Assembly: GCF_033542235.1 (NCBI RefSeq)
Contig: NZ_JAWRCU010000017.1
Coordinates: 60,299-124,298 of the forward strand
Source of the DNA: JAWRCU01 sp033542235
Lineage (GTDB): Bacteria; Pseudomonadota; Alphaproteobacteria; Rhizobiales; Rhizobiaceae
Direction of reading: 5' to 3'
DNA length: 64,000 nucleotides
Shown here: positions 15,798 through 25,249 of the stretch, piece by piece
Layout: each line of letters starts with the position of its first letter
Position numbering within the stretch: position 1 is the first letter of the stretch
Position numbers and translations under genes: made by a program
The notes under the pieces: model-generated
What the model was told of the DNA's origin: nothing
The model's input: the letters and a program-made list of their open reading frames with translations, nothing else
Database searches by the model: none

Positions 15798-15842
15798 GCC
15801 TTTGAAAGGCGGCGTGGCGATCCAAGTCGAACCGACCCCGCT

Positions 15843-16475
15843 CTATTGGACGGAACCGACCAGCGCTGCGCCGCCGTCGAGGATTGCTACCCAATGGCCG
15901 GTGTGGTCGGCTGCCTGCCGCTTGAGGTATTGGTAGCCCGTCTCGGTCCAAAACCTCACCCGGTCCGAGAGGTTGTCGAGGATGAAGTCGCCCTTGTCGG
16001 TCCGCACCGTGAGCACCGCATGCCCTTCGCCATCCGGCTTGCGCACGACCGTGATCAGCAGGTTGGAGACCGGCAAGCCGCTTTTGATGAGCAACCGGCG
16101 CTTTTCCAGCGCAAAGTCCTCGCAGTCGCCGACCCCTTTATCCGGGTAAGCCCAAACCTCCTCCCGGCCATATATTTCTTGATCGGTCATTGGCTTGATG
16201 CGTTTGTTGACGGCGAGATTGACGCTCGTGATCCGGCGCCAGAGTTTAGCGGTCATGTGTTCCGGCGCCTTGTTCCGCGAGCGGATCGAGCATTCCCTCG
16301 GGTAGACCTTACAGAAGTCGTAGTGGCCGAGAGGCTGGGCGGTGAGGGCGCCGGTGATCATGTTGCGATCTGCCGCCTCTGCAGGACGGACAGCCTGACT
16401 GCAAAGAGCAAGGCCCAGCACCACCATTGCGCCGCCCAACCGGGCGCGCCAAGAACCAGCTTGTGAAAAGGACAT
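15843..16475 (-). CDS. Transglutaminase-like cysteine protease (BTLCP family), secreted
   Basis: Bacterial transglutaminase-like cysteine proteinases are periplasmic enzymes often paired with envelope or cyclic-nucleotide signalling genes. The protein of about 210 residues has a signal peptide (MSFSQAGSWRARLGGAMVVL and onward to AEA). The catalytic triad is visible: Cys in GVGDCEDFALEKRRLL, His in GEGHAVLTVRTDKG, and Asp in ILDNLSDRV. The MTDQEIYGREEVWAYP region precedes the Cys as in the family. The ATG at 16475 was preferred to 16490. It is convergent with the oxygenase-like gene. Confidence 0.88.
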   Translation of the reverse strand: MSFSQAGSWRARLGGAMVVLGLALCSQAVRPAEAADRNMITGALTAQPLGHYDFCKVYPRECSIRSRNKAPEHMTAKLWRRITSVNLAVNKRIKPMTDQEIYGREEVWAYPDKGVGDCEDFALEKRRLLIKSGLPVSNLLITVVRKPDGEGHAVLTVRTDKGDFILDNLSDRVRFWTETGYQYLKRQAADHTGHWVAILDGGAALVGSVQ

Positions 16476-16699
16476 CCCGCCCCCGTACACCCTATTAATT
16501 TTTCTTTAACGAAGGCTTAAACGGCAATCAGCCGCCTGGGTCAATTCACATTACGGAATCGTGAAGCTGCGTTTGGGCTATCGCGGGACCTCTTGAAGCC
16601 AGTTGGCCGGCACCAGGTGCAGCTCGATTTTTCAGTTCAGATGAAAGCCGTCGAGCGCCCCAGGCTGCTCACCCCAGTACTGTGACCGGCAACCTCCAC

Positions 16700-18655
16700 T
16701 CACGCTTCCTTGACGACATTCACAATGGCCTGCCGCTCGAGCGCGTCGGCGTCGGCAAGCTCTCCGACGAGGGACACCTCCACCGGCTCGCCACGTCCGC
16801 GCAGGCGATGCTTGCCGGATGCCGTGAGCTGAAAACAATCATCCAGCCGCGCCGCCGTCTCGCCTGAAATCATGATCGCGACTTCGGCGTCCGGCGCCAG
16901 AAGCTTGCCGAGTTCCTGCAGCCTTTGGCTGACGTTCACGGTATCGCCGACGATCGTGTAGTTGACGCGGTCGGAGGCTCCGATGTCGCCGACGATCACC
17001 TTGCCCGTGTGGATGCCCACGCGGATCCGAAGCGGCGGCAAGCCCATCTCGGCGGCGCTCTTGTTGTCCATCTCGATTGCCGCGCGGATGGCGACTGCGG
17101 CGCGTACGGCTGCCGTGGCGTGGCCTTTCAATCGATCGGGCGCGCCGAAGAAGGCCATGACCCCGTCGCCGAGAAACTTGTCGACGGTGCCGCCCTCCTT
17201 GTCGATCGCAGCGCAAAGCAGGGCAAAATGGTGGTTCAGCAACTCGGCGCCGACGCTTGCCGGCAATTGTTCGGAGAGGCTCGTGAATCCGTTTATGTCC
17301 GTGAACATGACCGTCAGTGTCGCCTCGCGCGGCTTCGTCGCGTCGGCTTCGCCGGTGCGAATGAGCTTGGCGACGAGCGAGCGCGGCACATAGGCCGAGA
17401 AGGCCCTCAAGCCGGTCAGCATCGCATTGAAGGCCGACGCCTGATTGTCGAATTCGAGCACGCGGCTGTGGGGAAGCGGCTTGACACCGTCGAGATCGAA
17501 GTCGGCGACCAGATGGGCCTGGGCGGCGATCGCCTTTACCGGACGGGAAAGGCGTTTGCCCAGAATGACTGCCACCACAAGGGCGATCGCGAGCAATGCC
17601 AGGCCGATCGCTGCCGACAGCCATGTGCGCATGATTTCCTGGCTGACTTCCCATTTCGGAAAATAGGCGCCGATCGTCCAGGGCCGAACGCCATAGCCGG
17701 TGAGCTGTTTGGTGATGACGATGTAGCCATGCGCGCCCTCGTGCACGGCGCCGGCGTCGGGTCCGTCAGCAGTGTCGATCTCGGCGATCTGCACGCCTTC
17801 TGCGCCAAGTTTCGCGAACTCGCTGATTGGCCGCCGCTGCGTGAAATGCGCCAGCACCGGATCGTCGAAACCGGCAAGCGGGATTGTCGCCTCGCCTTTC
17901 GAAAAATCGTGGGTGAGCAGCCGTTCGTGGGCGAGGACGCGGTCTCCGCCTTCGAGGATGAAGGCGGTCGTCTCGAAGCGCTGCGAAAGGTCCTGCGCGA
18001 TCCGCGAAAGCGTCAGCAGCTCGATCGGCGCCACAATCCAGCCGCGTATCTCGCCCTGGCGGATGAGCGGTGCCGCTACATTGGCGTAGAGCCGCCCCTC
18101 ATTCAGCACGAAGTCACCCCATTGGGTCCTTTGTGCCCCCGGCAGTTTATGCAGGCGCTGAAGAATGTCCGGGTTCGTTACGGGCTCCTTTTCGAGAACC
18201 TGGAAAGGCGCAACCTGATTGCCGCCTTGTGAGCTCTTGCGGACAACGCCCCGGCGGCTCTGCTCCCGATCTATGATCAGCATGCCCGACGCGTCCGGAA
18301 CCGACGAAAGTGCCCCGGACAAGGCGGCTGTCATCGCGCCTGTGTCGTCGATCTCGAAGCCGCCGGCCCCGTAGAGCTTTGCAAGCCCGGTGACGGCGTC
18401 CTCCGCGCGTCCCATCTTCGCTCGCAGTGAGTCTTCCATCGCGCCGACGAGCAAGCTGGCGCGTCGTCCGACGAGATCGATGGTGTTGCGGTAGTTCGCC
18501 CCGACTGTCAGCGCGAGTACGCTGCCGACCGAGACGAGCACAAGCGCGCCGAAGCTCAGCGCCAGGATCGTCGCGACCGAAATTCGCCGCCGGTCGCGTT
18601 CGCGCGGCTGCAGCGACACGACGTTGTCCATCTCGTCAGTATGCACCTGATTCAT
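16700..18655 (-). CDS. Membrane class III adenylate/guanylate cyclase with periplasmic sensor
   Basis: The 651-residue protein has a transmembrane helix (ILALSFGALVLVSVGSVLAL) near residues 27-46 and a periplasmic Cache-type sensor of about 300 residues. A second helix (LSAAIGLALLAIALVVAVIL) and a HAMP linker (KRLSRPVKAIAAQAHLVADF) follow, then the catalytic domain. There, metal-binding Asp residues appear in FTDINGFTSLSE and FLGDGVMAFFGAP, and the core ends VGIHTGKVIVGDIGASDRVN. Rhizobia carry many such cyclases. A start at 18655 avoids overlap with the divergent GST gene. It makes cAMP or cGMP in response to an extracellular signal that is not evident. Confidence 0.92.
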   Translation of the reverse strand: MNQVHTDEMDNVVSLQPRERDRRRISVATILALSFGALVLVSVGSVLALTVGANYRNTIDLVGRRASLLVGAMEDSLRAKMGRAEDAVTGLAKLYGAGGFEIDDTGAMTAALSGALSSVPDASGMLIIDREQSRRGVVRKSSQGGNQVAPFQVLEKEPVTNPDILQRLHKLPGAQRTQWGDFVLNEGRLYANVAAPLIRQGEIRGWIVAPIELLTLSRIAQDLSQRFETTAFILEGGDRVLAHERLLTHDFSKGEATIPLAGFDDPVLAHFTQRRPISEFAKLGAEGVQIAEIDTADGPDAGAVHEGAHGYIVITKQLTGYGVRPWTIGAYFPKWEVSQEIMRTWLSAAIGLALLAIALVVAVILGKRLSRPVKAIAAQAHLVADFDLDGVKPLPHSRVLEFDNQASAFNAMLTGLRAFSAYVPRSLVAKLIRTGEADATKPREATLTVMFTDINGFTSLSEQLPASVGAELLNHHFALLCAAIDKEGGTVDKFLGDGVMAFFGAPDRLKGHATAAVRAAVAIRAAIEMDNKSAAEMGLPPLRIRVGIHTGKVIVGDIGASDRVNYTIVGDTVNVSQRLQELGKLLAPDAEVAIMISGETAARLDDCFQLTASGKHRLRGRGEPVEVSLVGELADADALERQAIVNVVKEA

Positions 18656-18776
18656 GGACACAATGTTGGCGACGAGCCAGGAAAGTACAAGCCGGCGGGA
18701 GACTCCTCGCCGGAGGCTGCTGTCAGGCCTTTCGCTGTTTGACAGTCCGTGGCAGACATGCAGCCCGGAGGAACGC

Positions 18777-19427
18777 ATGGGCCCGCTTGTCCTGCACAAT
18801 TACTTCCGCAGCTCGACTTCGATCAGGGTGCGCGTCGCGCTCAACCTGAAGGGCCTCGACTATGCCTATGTCGCGCATCATCTCAGGCTCGGCGAACATC
18901 GCGGCGAAGCTTACCGTGCGGTGAACCGCCAGATGCTCGTACCCTCGCTCGAGATCGAGGGCGGGACGGTGCTGACGCAGTCGCTCGCGATCATCGAATA
19001 TCTCGACGAGGTCTGTCCCGAGCCGCCGCTGCTGCCGGCCGAGGCGACAGCGCGGGCGCGGGTGAGGGCCATCTCGCAGGCGATTGCCTGTGAGATCCAC
19101 CCCTTGAACAACCTGCGCGTGCTCAATGTGCTGCGCGCTCGCTTCGGCGCCGACGACGCGATGGTGGGCGACTGGTTCCGGCATTGGGTGGCGGAAACCT
19201 TCGTGCCCCTGGAGGAGATGCTGGCTGGCGATCCGGCGACCGGCACATTCTGCCACGGCAGCCGCCCGAGCATGGCCGATGCATGCCTTTTTGCACAAGT
19301 GATCAACAACCGTCGCTTCGACTTCGATATGATACCTTACCCGACCATCAGGCGTATCTTCGAAGTCTGTGCAGCCGAGCCCGCTTTCGCAAATGCTGCG
19401 CCCGAGAAGCAACCTGACGCAGAGTAG
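18777..19427 (+). CDS. Zeta-class glutathione S-transferase / maleylacetoacetate isomerase
   Basis: The zeta GST converts maleylacetoacetate to fumarylacetoacetate in tyrosine breakdown. The 216-residue protein has an N-terminal thioredoxin fold (LHNYFRSSTSIRVRVALNLK), the motif VPSLEIEGGTVLTQSLAIIEYLDE that binds glutathione, and a helical C-terminal domain (CEIHPLNNLRVLNVL). The usual active-site SSCS reads SSTS, so the catalytic Cys is a Thr. A GGAGGA ribosome site precedes the ATG. No other tyrosine-pathway gene is adjacent, so a general detoxification role is possible. Confidence 0.85.
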   Translation: MGPLVLHNYFRSSTSIRVRVALNLKGLDYAYVAHHLRLGEHRGEAYRAVNRQMLVPSLEIEGGTVLTQSLAIIEYLDEVCPEPPLLPAEATARARVRAISQAIACEIHPLNNLRVLNVLRARFGADDAMVGDWFRHWVAETFVPLEEMLAGDPATGTFCHGSRPSMADACLFAQVINNRRFDFDMIPYPTIRRIFEVCAAEPAFANAAPEKQPDAE

Positions 19428-19741
19428 AAGAATTGGTTTATGTCGCGGCAGCGAGCCGAACCGAATTTAGCGTACTGATCAACAAGCATATTCCCCCGCG
19501 TCACCACTTAGCCGCGAATAACTGCTTAACAACGCTCGGTTTTGTGGCATTGTCGGGAAATGGAGGACGGCCGAAAGCGGCCGCCTACAGGGAGTGCATC
19601 GGCCAAATGCCGCGAATCCTCGGTGAAAAACCGGTTTTCTGCCCCTGCGTCACGCAGCCCGATGCTATAAGATCCGCTGTTTCGCCTTGCGGAGCAGAGG
19701 GTTTTTGCGTCCAAAGCTAGAGATAAAGAGGAGAACGCAAA
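19428..19741. other. Intergenic region and probable oppA promoter/leader
   Basis: These 314 bases separate the GST gene from oppA. No credible gene is seen. A GGCCGAAAGCGGCC hairpin lies at about 19571-19584. The last 15 bases before oppA hold a strong ribosome site (AAAGAGGAG). The promoter of the opp operon should lie here. Confidence 0.5.
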
Positions 19742-21331
19742 ATGAAGAAACTGCTGAGCGCCACTCTGCTGGCGTCAAGCCTGCTGATGGCGGGAGGAGC
19801 ATTCACCGTCCCGGCCTTCGCCGAGGTCGTCTACAATCGCGGCAGTTCCGCGGAACCGGAGTCGGTCGACCCGCACAAGACCTCGACCGTCTACGAGGCG
19901 CATGTCCTGCGCGACTTGTTCGAAGGCCTCGTCATGCAGGACCAGAATGCCAATCTGATCCCCGGCGCCGCTGAAAGCTGGACCGTTTCCGACGATGGCA
20001 AGATCTACACGTTCAAGCTGCGCAAGGACGCCGTGTGGTCGGACGGCAGCCCGGTGACGGCCGAAGACTTTGCCTATTCTCTCCGGCGTCTCGAGGACCC
20101 GGCGACTGGCGCCGAATATGCTTCGATGCTTTACGTGATCAAGGGCGCCGAAGCCGTGAATACCGGCAAGGGCAAACCCGAAGATATGGGCGTCAAGGCG
20201 GTGGACGAGAAGACGCTGGAGGTCACCCTCAATGCGCCGACCCCGTACTTCCTCGAAATGCTGACGCACCAGTCGGCCTACCCGGTCAACAAGGCTTCCA
20301 TCGATAAGCTTGGCGCGGACTGGATCAAGCCAGGCAATCTCGTCTCCAACGGCGCCTACACGCTCGCCGAATGGGTCCCGAACGATCATCTCAAGATGGT
20401 CAAGAACCCGAAGTTCCACGACGCCGCCAATGTAAAGATCGACGTCGTAAACTTTATTCCGACCGAGGACCGCTCCTCGGCGATGAAGCGCTTCGAGGCA
20501 GGCGAGTTCGACAGCTATGACGATCTGCCCACCGAGCAGCTCGCCGACCTCAAGGCCAAGTTCGGCGACAAGGTCCGCGTCGGGCCGTATCTCGGCACCT
20601 ATTACTACGCCATCAAGACAGACAAGGAGCCGTGGTCGAACCCGAAGCTGCGTCGCGCCATCTCCATGGCGATCGACCGCGACTTCATCGCCGAGAAGGT
20701 CTGGCAGAATTCAATGCTTCCCGGCTATTCGATGGTGCCGCCCGGCATCCAGGGTTACACGCCGGCGGAGGCCGATTATGCCAACATGTCGCAGATTGAC
20801 CGCGAGGACGAGGCCAGGAAGATCCTGGAGGAGCTCGGCTATACGCCCGAGCATCCGCTGAAGATGGAAATCCGCTACAACACGTCTGAGAACCACAAGA
20901 ACACGGCGGTCGCCATTCAGGAACAGCTCAAGCCGCTCGGTGTCGAGGTGACGCTGCTCAACACAGACACCAAGACGCATTACGGCTTCCTAGAGCAGAA
21001 GGGCAATTACGACGTCGCTCGCGCCGCTTGGATTGCCGACTACAAGGATCCGGAAACCTTCCTCGGCATCACCCGCAAGGCCTCGGGCAACAACTATTCC
21101 AACTACAACAGCCCGAAATTCGAAGAACTGATGGACAAGGCGGCCGCCGATGGCGGCAAGCCGGAGGAGCGGATGAAGGATCTCGCCGCAGCCGAACGCG
21201 TGCTGGTCGACGACCTCGGAAACATTCCGCTGCTCTACTACAGCTTCCACAACATCGTCTCGCCCAAGCTGCATGGCTTTGACGACAATGTCATGGATGT
21301 CCATCCGTCGCGCTTCATGAGCAAGGACTAG
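19742..21331 (+). CDS. oppA: Oligopeptide ABC transporter substrate-binding protein OppA
   Basis: The periplasmic peptide receptor is 529 residues with signal peptide MKKLLSATLLASSLLMAGGA and onward to AFA. The family 5 signature reads RGSSAEPESVDPHKTSTVYE, followed by FEGLVMQDQNANLIPGAAES and FKLRKDAVWSDGSPVTAEDF. The C-terminal lobe contains RAAWIADYKDPETFLGI, close to MppA/OppA of peptide and murein-peptide systems. It is the first gene of oppABC(DF). A strong hairpin sits just after it, which usually leaves more transcript of the receptor than of the permeases. Confidence 0.95.
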   Translation: MKKLLSATLLASSLLMAGGAFTVPAFAEVVYNRGSSAEPESVDPHKTSTVYEAHVLRDLFEGLVMQDQNANLIPGAAESWTVSDDGKIYTFKLRKDAVWSDGSPVTAEDFAYSLRRLEDPATGAEYASMLYVIKGAEAVNTGKGKPEDMGVKAVDEKTLEVTLNAPTPYFLEMLTHQSAYPVNKASIDKLGADWIKPGNLVSNGAYTLAEWVPNDHLKMVKNPKFHDAANVKIDVVNFIPTEDRSSAMKRFEAGEFDSYDDLPTEQLADLKAKFGDKVRVGPYLGTYYYAIKTDKEPWSNPKLRRAISMAIDRDFIAEKVWQNSMLPGYSMVPPGIQGYTPAEADYANMSQIDREDEARKILEELGYTPEHPLKMEIRYNTSENHKNTAVAIQEQLKPLGVEVTLLNTDTKTHYGFLEQKGNYDVARAAWIADYKDPETFLGITRKASGNNYSNYNSPKFEELMDKAAADGGKPEERMKDLAAAERVLVDDLGNIPLLYYSFHNIVSPKLHGFDDNVMDVHPSRFMSKD

Positions 21332-21339
21332 GCTTCCTG

Positions 21340-21373
21340 CTCGCCCGCCGTCCTCTGAAGGACGGCGGGCGAG
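21340..21373 (+). terminator. Strong hairpin between oppA and oppB (partial terminator)
   Basis: A perfect 14-bp stem, CTCGCCCGCCGTCC / GGACGGCGGGCGAG, has a 6-base loop and begins 8 bases after the oppA stop. It has no T tract, so it is more likely an mRNA-stabilising 3' end or an attenuating hairpin than a full terminator, because oppB follows only 24 bases later. Confidence 0.75.
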
Positions 21374-21397
21374 TGTGCTCATGAGGGCCCGGCCGAC

Positions 21398-22321
21398 ATG
21401 CTGACCTATGTGATAAAGCGGTTCTTCACCGCCATTCCGACGCTTTTCGTGATCGTTACGCTGGCGTTCTTCCTGATACGCGTCGCTCCTGGCGGCCCGT
21501 TCAACCAGGAGCGCGGCCTTGCGCCTGAGGTGAAGGCCAACCTGGAACGTGCCTATGGTCTCGATGACCCGCTCTGGCGGCAATATCTGCACTATCTCAG
21601 CAATCTGTTGCACGGCAATTTCGGCCCGAGCTATAATCTGCCGGACTTCACGGTCGGCGAGCTCTTCGCCAAGGGCCTGCCGGTCTCGGTACAGCTCGGC
21701 GCCTCGGCGCTGATCCTTGCGCTGTTCGTGGGTGGGGTGCTCGGCATCGTCGCCGCGCTCAATCAGAACAAGCTCGGCGACTATCTGGTGATAGCCACGG
21801 CCACGGCCGGCAGCACGATCCCGACCTTCGTGATTGCGCCTATCATCCAGCTTTTCTTCGGACTGACCTGGATGCTTCTGCCGATCGGCGGCTGGGGCGA
21901 CGGTGCGCTGGTTAACAAGATCGGGCCCGTGTTGACGCTGTCTCTGCCGCAGATCGCGATCGTCGCGCGTCTCATGCGCGGCTCCATGATCGAATCGCTG
22001 CGCAGTCATCACATCCGCACAGCGCGCGCGCTCGGCCTATCCGACTGGTCGGTCGTCGTCCGGCACGCGCTGCGCGGGGCGATCCTACCGATCATCTCCT
22101 ATGCGGGTCCGGCGGCGGCGGCGCTGCTCACCGGCTCGGTCATCGTTGAGACGATCTTCGCTATCCCGGGGGTGGGCCGTTACTTCGTCGATGCCGCGCT
22201 CAACCGCGACTACACGCTGGTGATGGGAACGGTCGTCGTCATCGCGATCTTCACGATCGTCTTCAACCTCATCGTCGACATCCTCTACGCCGTTGTCGAT
22301 CCCCGTGTCCGTTATGATTGA
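21398..22321 (+). CDS. oppB: Oligopeptide ABC transporter permease OppB
   Basis: The 307-residue inner-membrane permease starts MLTYVIKRFFTAIPTLFVIV with the N-terminal helix typical of OppB/DppB. It has six helices and the cytoplasmic EAA loop near SHHIRTARALGLSDWSVVVR HALRGA. The ending VVDPRVRYD is the family's C-terminus. It pairs with OppC to form the translocation pore and contacts the OppDF ATPase through the EAA loop. Confidence 0.95.
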   Translation: MLTYVIKRFFTAIPTLFVIVTLAFFLIRVAPGGPFNQERGLAPEVKANLERAYGLDDPLWRQYLHYLSNLLHGNFGPSYNLPDFTVGELFAKGLPVSVQLGASALILALFVGGVLGIVAALNQNKLGDYLVIATATAGSTIPTFVIAPIIQLFFGLTWMLLPIGGWGDGALVNKIGPVLTLSLPQIAIVARLMRGSMIESLRSHHIRTARALGLSDWSVVVRHALRGAILPIISYAGPAAAALLTGSVIVETIFAIPGVGRYFVDAALNRDYTLVMGTVVVIAIFTIVFNLIVDILYAVVDPRVRYD

Positions 22322-22327
22322 TGCGTT

Positions 22328-23458
22328 ATGACTGACCTCACCGCCACCACCATGCTCGAGGAAGCGACGGTCGGTCGTTCGCTCTGGGGCGATGCCTGGG
22401 CCCGCCTCAAGGCCAACCGCGCGGCCATGGCGAGCATTTTTTATCTCGCTCTGATGGCAATCGTCTGCATCGTCGGGCCGTGGTTCGTGCCGCATCAGTT
22501 CACGACGATCTATTCCGATTACGTGCGCACGCCGCCTAGCCTCTCGCCCTATCCCCAGAAGGAGATGATCGAGACCGCACTCAACGAGGTGGTCAAGCGC
22601 ATGCGTCTCGACCTCGCCGAATGGCATCAGGAGGAGAGCCGCGTCTATGTCACGCTCACGTCCTCGAAGAAGATCGACGATCGCAACCTGCGCTATCTCG
22701 AGCGATCCGACGCCTTCGACGACGCCAAGATAGAGGAGACGTCGCCGGACGGCATGCGCATGGTAATGAGTGCGTCCGTCAAGCAGCAATATTTCCTGTT
22801 TGGCACCGACAATATCGGGCGTGATCTCCTGTCGCGCACGCTGATGGCGGGCCGCGTTTCGCTGGCGATCGGGCTCCTGGCCGGCATCGTCGCCGTCGCG
22901 ATCGGCGTCGCGTACGGCGCGACCGCGGGCTTCCTGGGGGGCAAGGTCGACGAGGTGATGATGCGCATCGTCGACATTCTATATTCACTGCCCTTCATCT
23001 TCTTCGTCATCATGCTGGTGGTCTTCTTCGGGCGCAATTTCGTCCTGATGTTCCTCGCCGTCGGTGCGGTCCAGTGGCTCGACATGGCCCGTATCGTGCG
23101 AGGGCAGGCGCTGTCGATCCGCCGGCAGGAATATGTCTCGGCGGCCGAAGCGCTGGGCGTCTCGCCGCGCGGCATCCTGCTCCGCCACATCATCCCGAAC
23201 CTTCTCGGCCCGGTGGTCATCTACATGACGCTCTTGGTCCCGCAGGTAATCATCCTGGAGAGCTTCCTCTCTTTCCTTGGGCTCGGCGTCCAGGAGCCGA
23301 TGACGAGCTGGGGTGTGCTGATCTCGGCCGGCGCCAAGAACATCGGCTCCGCCAACTGGCTGCTCTTCTTTCCCGCTGTCTTCCTTGTCTCGACGCTGTT
23401 CGCGCTGAATTTCATCGGCGACGGGCTGCGCGATGCGCTCGACCCGAAGGACCGTTAG
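22328..23458 (+). CDS. oppC: Oligopeptide ABC transporter permease OppC (long form)
   Basis: OppC is the second membrane subunit. The protein is 376 residues, longer than the usual 300, because an acidic, charged periplasmic stretch of about 120 residues (from TTIYSDYVRTPPSLSPYPQK to VKQQYFLFGTDNIGRDLLSR) separates the first helix from the permease core. The core has the DNIGRDLLSR motif and an EAA loop (EYVSAAEALGVSPRGILLRH). The stop codon abuts the ATG of oppDF, so translation is coupled. The long insertion resembles OppC forms seen in other alphaproteobacteria. Confidence 0.93.
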   Translation: MTDLTATTMLEEATVGRSLWGDAWARLKANRAAMASIFYLALMAIVCIVGPWFVPHQFTTIYSDYVRTPPSLSPYPQKEMIETALNEVVKRMRLDLAEWHQEESRVYVTLTSSKKIDDRNLRYLERSDAFDDAKIEETSPDGMRMVMSASVKQQYFLFGTDNIGRDLLSRTLMAGRVSLAIGLLAGIVAVAIGVAYGATAGFLGGKVDEVMMRIVDILYSLPFIFFVIMLVVFFGRNFVLMFLAVGAVQWLDMARIVRGQALSIRRQEYVSAAEALGVSPRGILLRHIIPNLLGPVVIYMTLLVPQVIILESFLSFLGLGVQEPMTSWGVLISAGAKNIGSANWLLFFPAVFLVSTLFALNFIGDGLRDALDPKDR

Positions 23459-25087
23459 ATGGCCGGCGATCCTATTCTGACGGTAACAGAGCTTCGCGTC
23501 CGCTTTCGAACGCTGGACGGCATCGTCGATGCGGTGAAGGGGATCAGCCTTCACGTCGATGCCGGCGAGACGGTGGCGATCGTCGGCGAATCGGGCTCCG
23601 GCAAGAGCCAGACCATGATGGCAGCGATGCGGCTGCTTGCCTCCAATGGCGAGGCGGCCGGTCATGTCGATTATCGCGGCAAGAACCTGCTGACGCTCGG
23701 CAAGTCCGAGATGAACGGCATTCGGGGCCGCAAGATCAGCATGATCTTTCAGGAGCCGATGACCTCGCTCGACCCGCTCTACACGATCGGCAGCCAACTC
23801 GTCGAACCGATCCGCAAGCATCGCGGTCTGGGCGCCGCCGAAGCCCGGAAGGAGGCGGTGCGGCTCTTGGAGCTGGTGAAGATCCCGCATCCAGAGCGGC
23901 GCTTGAAATCCTACCCGCATGAGCTTTCGGGCGGGCAGCGCCAGCGCATCATGATCGCGATGGCGCTTGCCAACGACCCCGACATACTGATCGCCGACGA
24001 GCCGACCACTGCGCTCGATGTGACGATCCAGAAGCAGATCCTCGATCTCCTTTCCGAGCTGCAGGAGAGGCTCGGCATGGCGATCGTCTTCATCACCCAC
24101 GATCTCGGCATCGTGCGGCGCTTCGCCGACCGCGTCTATGTCATGCAATCCGGACTTGTGGTGGAGGAGGGCGCTACCGAAAAGATATTCACGGCGGCGC
24201 AGCACCCCTATACGCGCATGCTGCTCGCGGCCGAGCCGACCGGCCGCAAGGCGCCGCCCTTACAGGGCGCGCCGGTCCTGCTCGACGGCCGCAACGTCGA
24301 GGTGATCTTCAATATCGGCGGCGGCATGTTCGGGGGGCAGCCGATAGTCATCCGCGCTGTCGACCGCGTCTGCTTGACGCTCCGCAAGGGCCAGACGATC
24401 GGCATCGTCGGCGAGTCGGGCTCGGGCAAGTCTACGCTCGGCCGCGCGCTGCTGAGGCTTCTGCCGAGCGAGGGCAGGATCAGGTTCGAGACGACAGACA
24501 TTTCCGGCGCCGATCGCGCAAGGATGAAGCCGCTCAGGCGCGAATTGCAGGTTGTCTTCCAGGACCCGTTCGGCTCACTTTCGCCGCGCATGACGGTCGG
24601 CCAGATCGTCACCGAGGGACTGCTCGTGCACGAGCCGTCGCTCTCAGGCAAAGAGCGCGACCGACGTGCGGTCGAGGCGCTGAAGGAGGTCGGACTCGAT
24701 CCGGCCATGCGCAACCGCTACCCGCACGAGTTCTCGGGTGGGCAGCGCCAGCGGATCGCCATTGCGCGGGCGATGATCCTGAAGCCGAAGGTCGTGGTGC
24801 TCGACGAGCCGACTTCGGCGCTCGACCGCTCCGTGCAGAAGCAGATCGTCGAGCTTCTGCGCTCGCTGCAGCGTTCGCACGATCTCTCATATCTCTTTAT
24901 CAGCCACGATCTCGCGGTCGTGCGCGCGATGGCCGACTACATCATCGTCATGAAGTCGGGGCAGATCGTCGAGGAAGGTCCAACCGACGAGATCTTCGAT
25001 CACCCGCGCGAGGAATACACCAAGGCGCTGATGGCTGCGGCGATCGACACCACGAAGTTCGGGCAGAGGAAGCTGCGGGCGGTTTAG
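23459..25087 (+). CDS. Fused double ATPase OppD-OppF
   Basis: This 542-residue cytoplasmic protein fuses two ABC ATPase domains. The first has Walker A (GESGSGKSQ), signature LSGGQRQRIMIAMAL and Walker B (ILIADEPTTALD). The second has Walker A (GESGSGKSTLGRA), signature FSGGQRQRIAIARAMI and Walker B (VVVLDEPTSALD). Both domains hold intact catalytic motifs, so it powers the OppBC pore as one polypeptide. E. coli has separate OppD and OppF. Repeat sequence follows the gene after 17 bases. Confidence 0.95.
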   Translation: MAGDPILTVTELRVRFRTLDGIVDAVKGISLHVDAGETVAIVGESGSGKSQTMMAAMRLLASNGEAAGHVDYRGKNLLTLGKSEMNGIRGRKISMIFQEPMTSLDPLYTIGSQLVEPIRKHRGLGAAEARKEAVRLLELVKIPHPERRLKSYPHELSGGQRQRIMIAMALANDPDILIADEPTTALDVTIQKQILDLLSELQERLGMAIVFITHDLGIVRRFADRVYVMQSGLVVEEGATEKIFTAAQHPYTRMLLAAEPTGRKAPPLQGAPVLLDGRNVEVIFNIGGGMFGGQPIVIRAVDRVCLTLRKGQTIGIVGESGSGKSTLGRALLRLLPSEGRIRFETTDISGADRARMKPLRRELQVVFQDPFGSLSPRMTVGQIVTEGLLVHEPSLSGKERDRRAVEALKEVGLDPAMRNRYPHEFSGGQRQRIAIARAMILKPKVVVLDEPTSALDRSVQKQIVELLRSLQRSHDLSYLFISHDLAVVRAMADYIIVMKSGQIVEEGPTDEIFDHPREEYTKALMAAAIDTTKFGQRKLRAV

Positions 25088-25104
25088 TCAACTCGCCGGG
25101 CGCT

Positions 25105-25171
25105 GGCGCCGCCCCTCACCCTTACCCTCTCCCCGTCTTTTACGGGAGAGGGTGAGGGTGAGGGCGGCGCC
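25105..25171. repeat. Short palindromic repeat, class A
   Basis: The arms GGCGCCGCCCCTCACCCTTA and the reverse complement around 25150-25171 form one long hairpin with a short CCGTCTTTTACGG loop; the 3' arm has one or two differences. It lies 17 bases after the oppDF stop, so it may also end the opp transcript. It is a single-unit copy of the longer element at 466 and 49591. Confidence 0.8.
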
Positions 25172-25232
25172 GACCTGCAAGCAGGAGGCTCTGGCACCGC
25201 GTACCTATGCCGCCATAAGTTGACTTTTCTAG

Positions 25233-25249
25233 TTTAGAATTATTCTAAA
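25233..25249 (+). promoter_or_regulatory. Irr box (iron-control element) of the iron operon
   Basis: The sequence TTTAGAATTATTCTAAA is a perfect 8-bp inverted repeat around a central T. It matches the ICE/Irr consensus described for Hyphomicrobiales (TTTAGAA-N3-TTCTAAA). Irr represses iron storage and haem-synthesis genes when iron is low. A possible -35 (TTGACT, 25220-25225) lies just upstream and a weak -10 (TATTCT, 25241-25246) overlaps the box. Binding there would block polymerase, so the genes below should be repressed when iron is scarce. It sits 197 bases before the first likely start. Confidence 0.85.

Noticed and set aside
16925..18232. 435-residue plus-strand open frame opposite the cyclase
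   Set aside because: Antisense to the catalytic and sensor domains of a complete cyclase gene.
19428..19741. Possible sigma-54 promoter (TGGCATTGTC) before oppA
   Set aside because: The -24 TGGC part is present but the -12 TTGCA element at the correct spacing is not.
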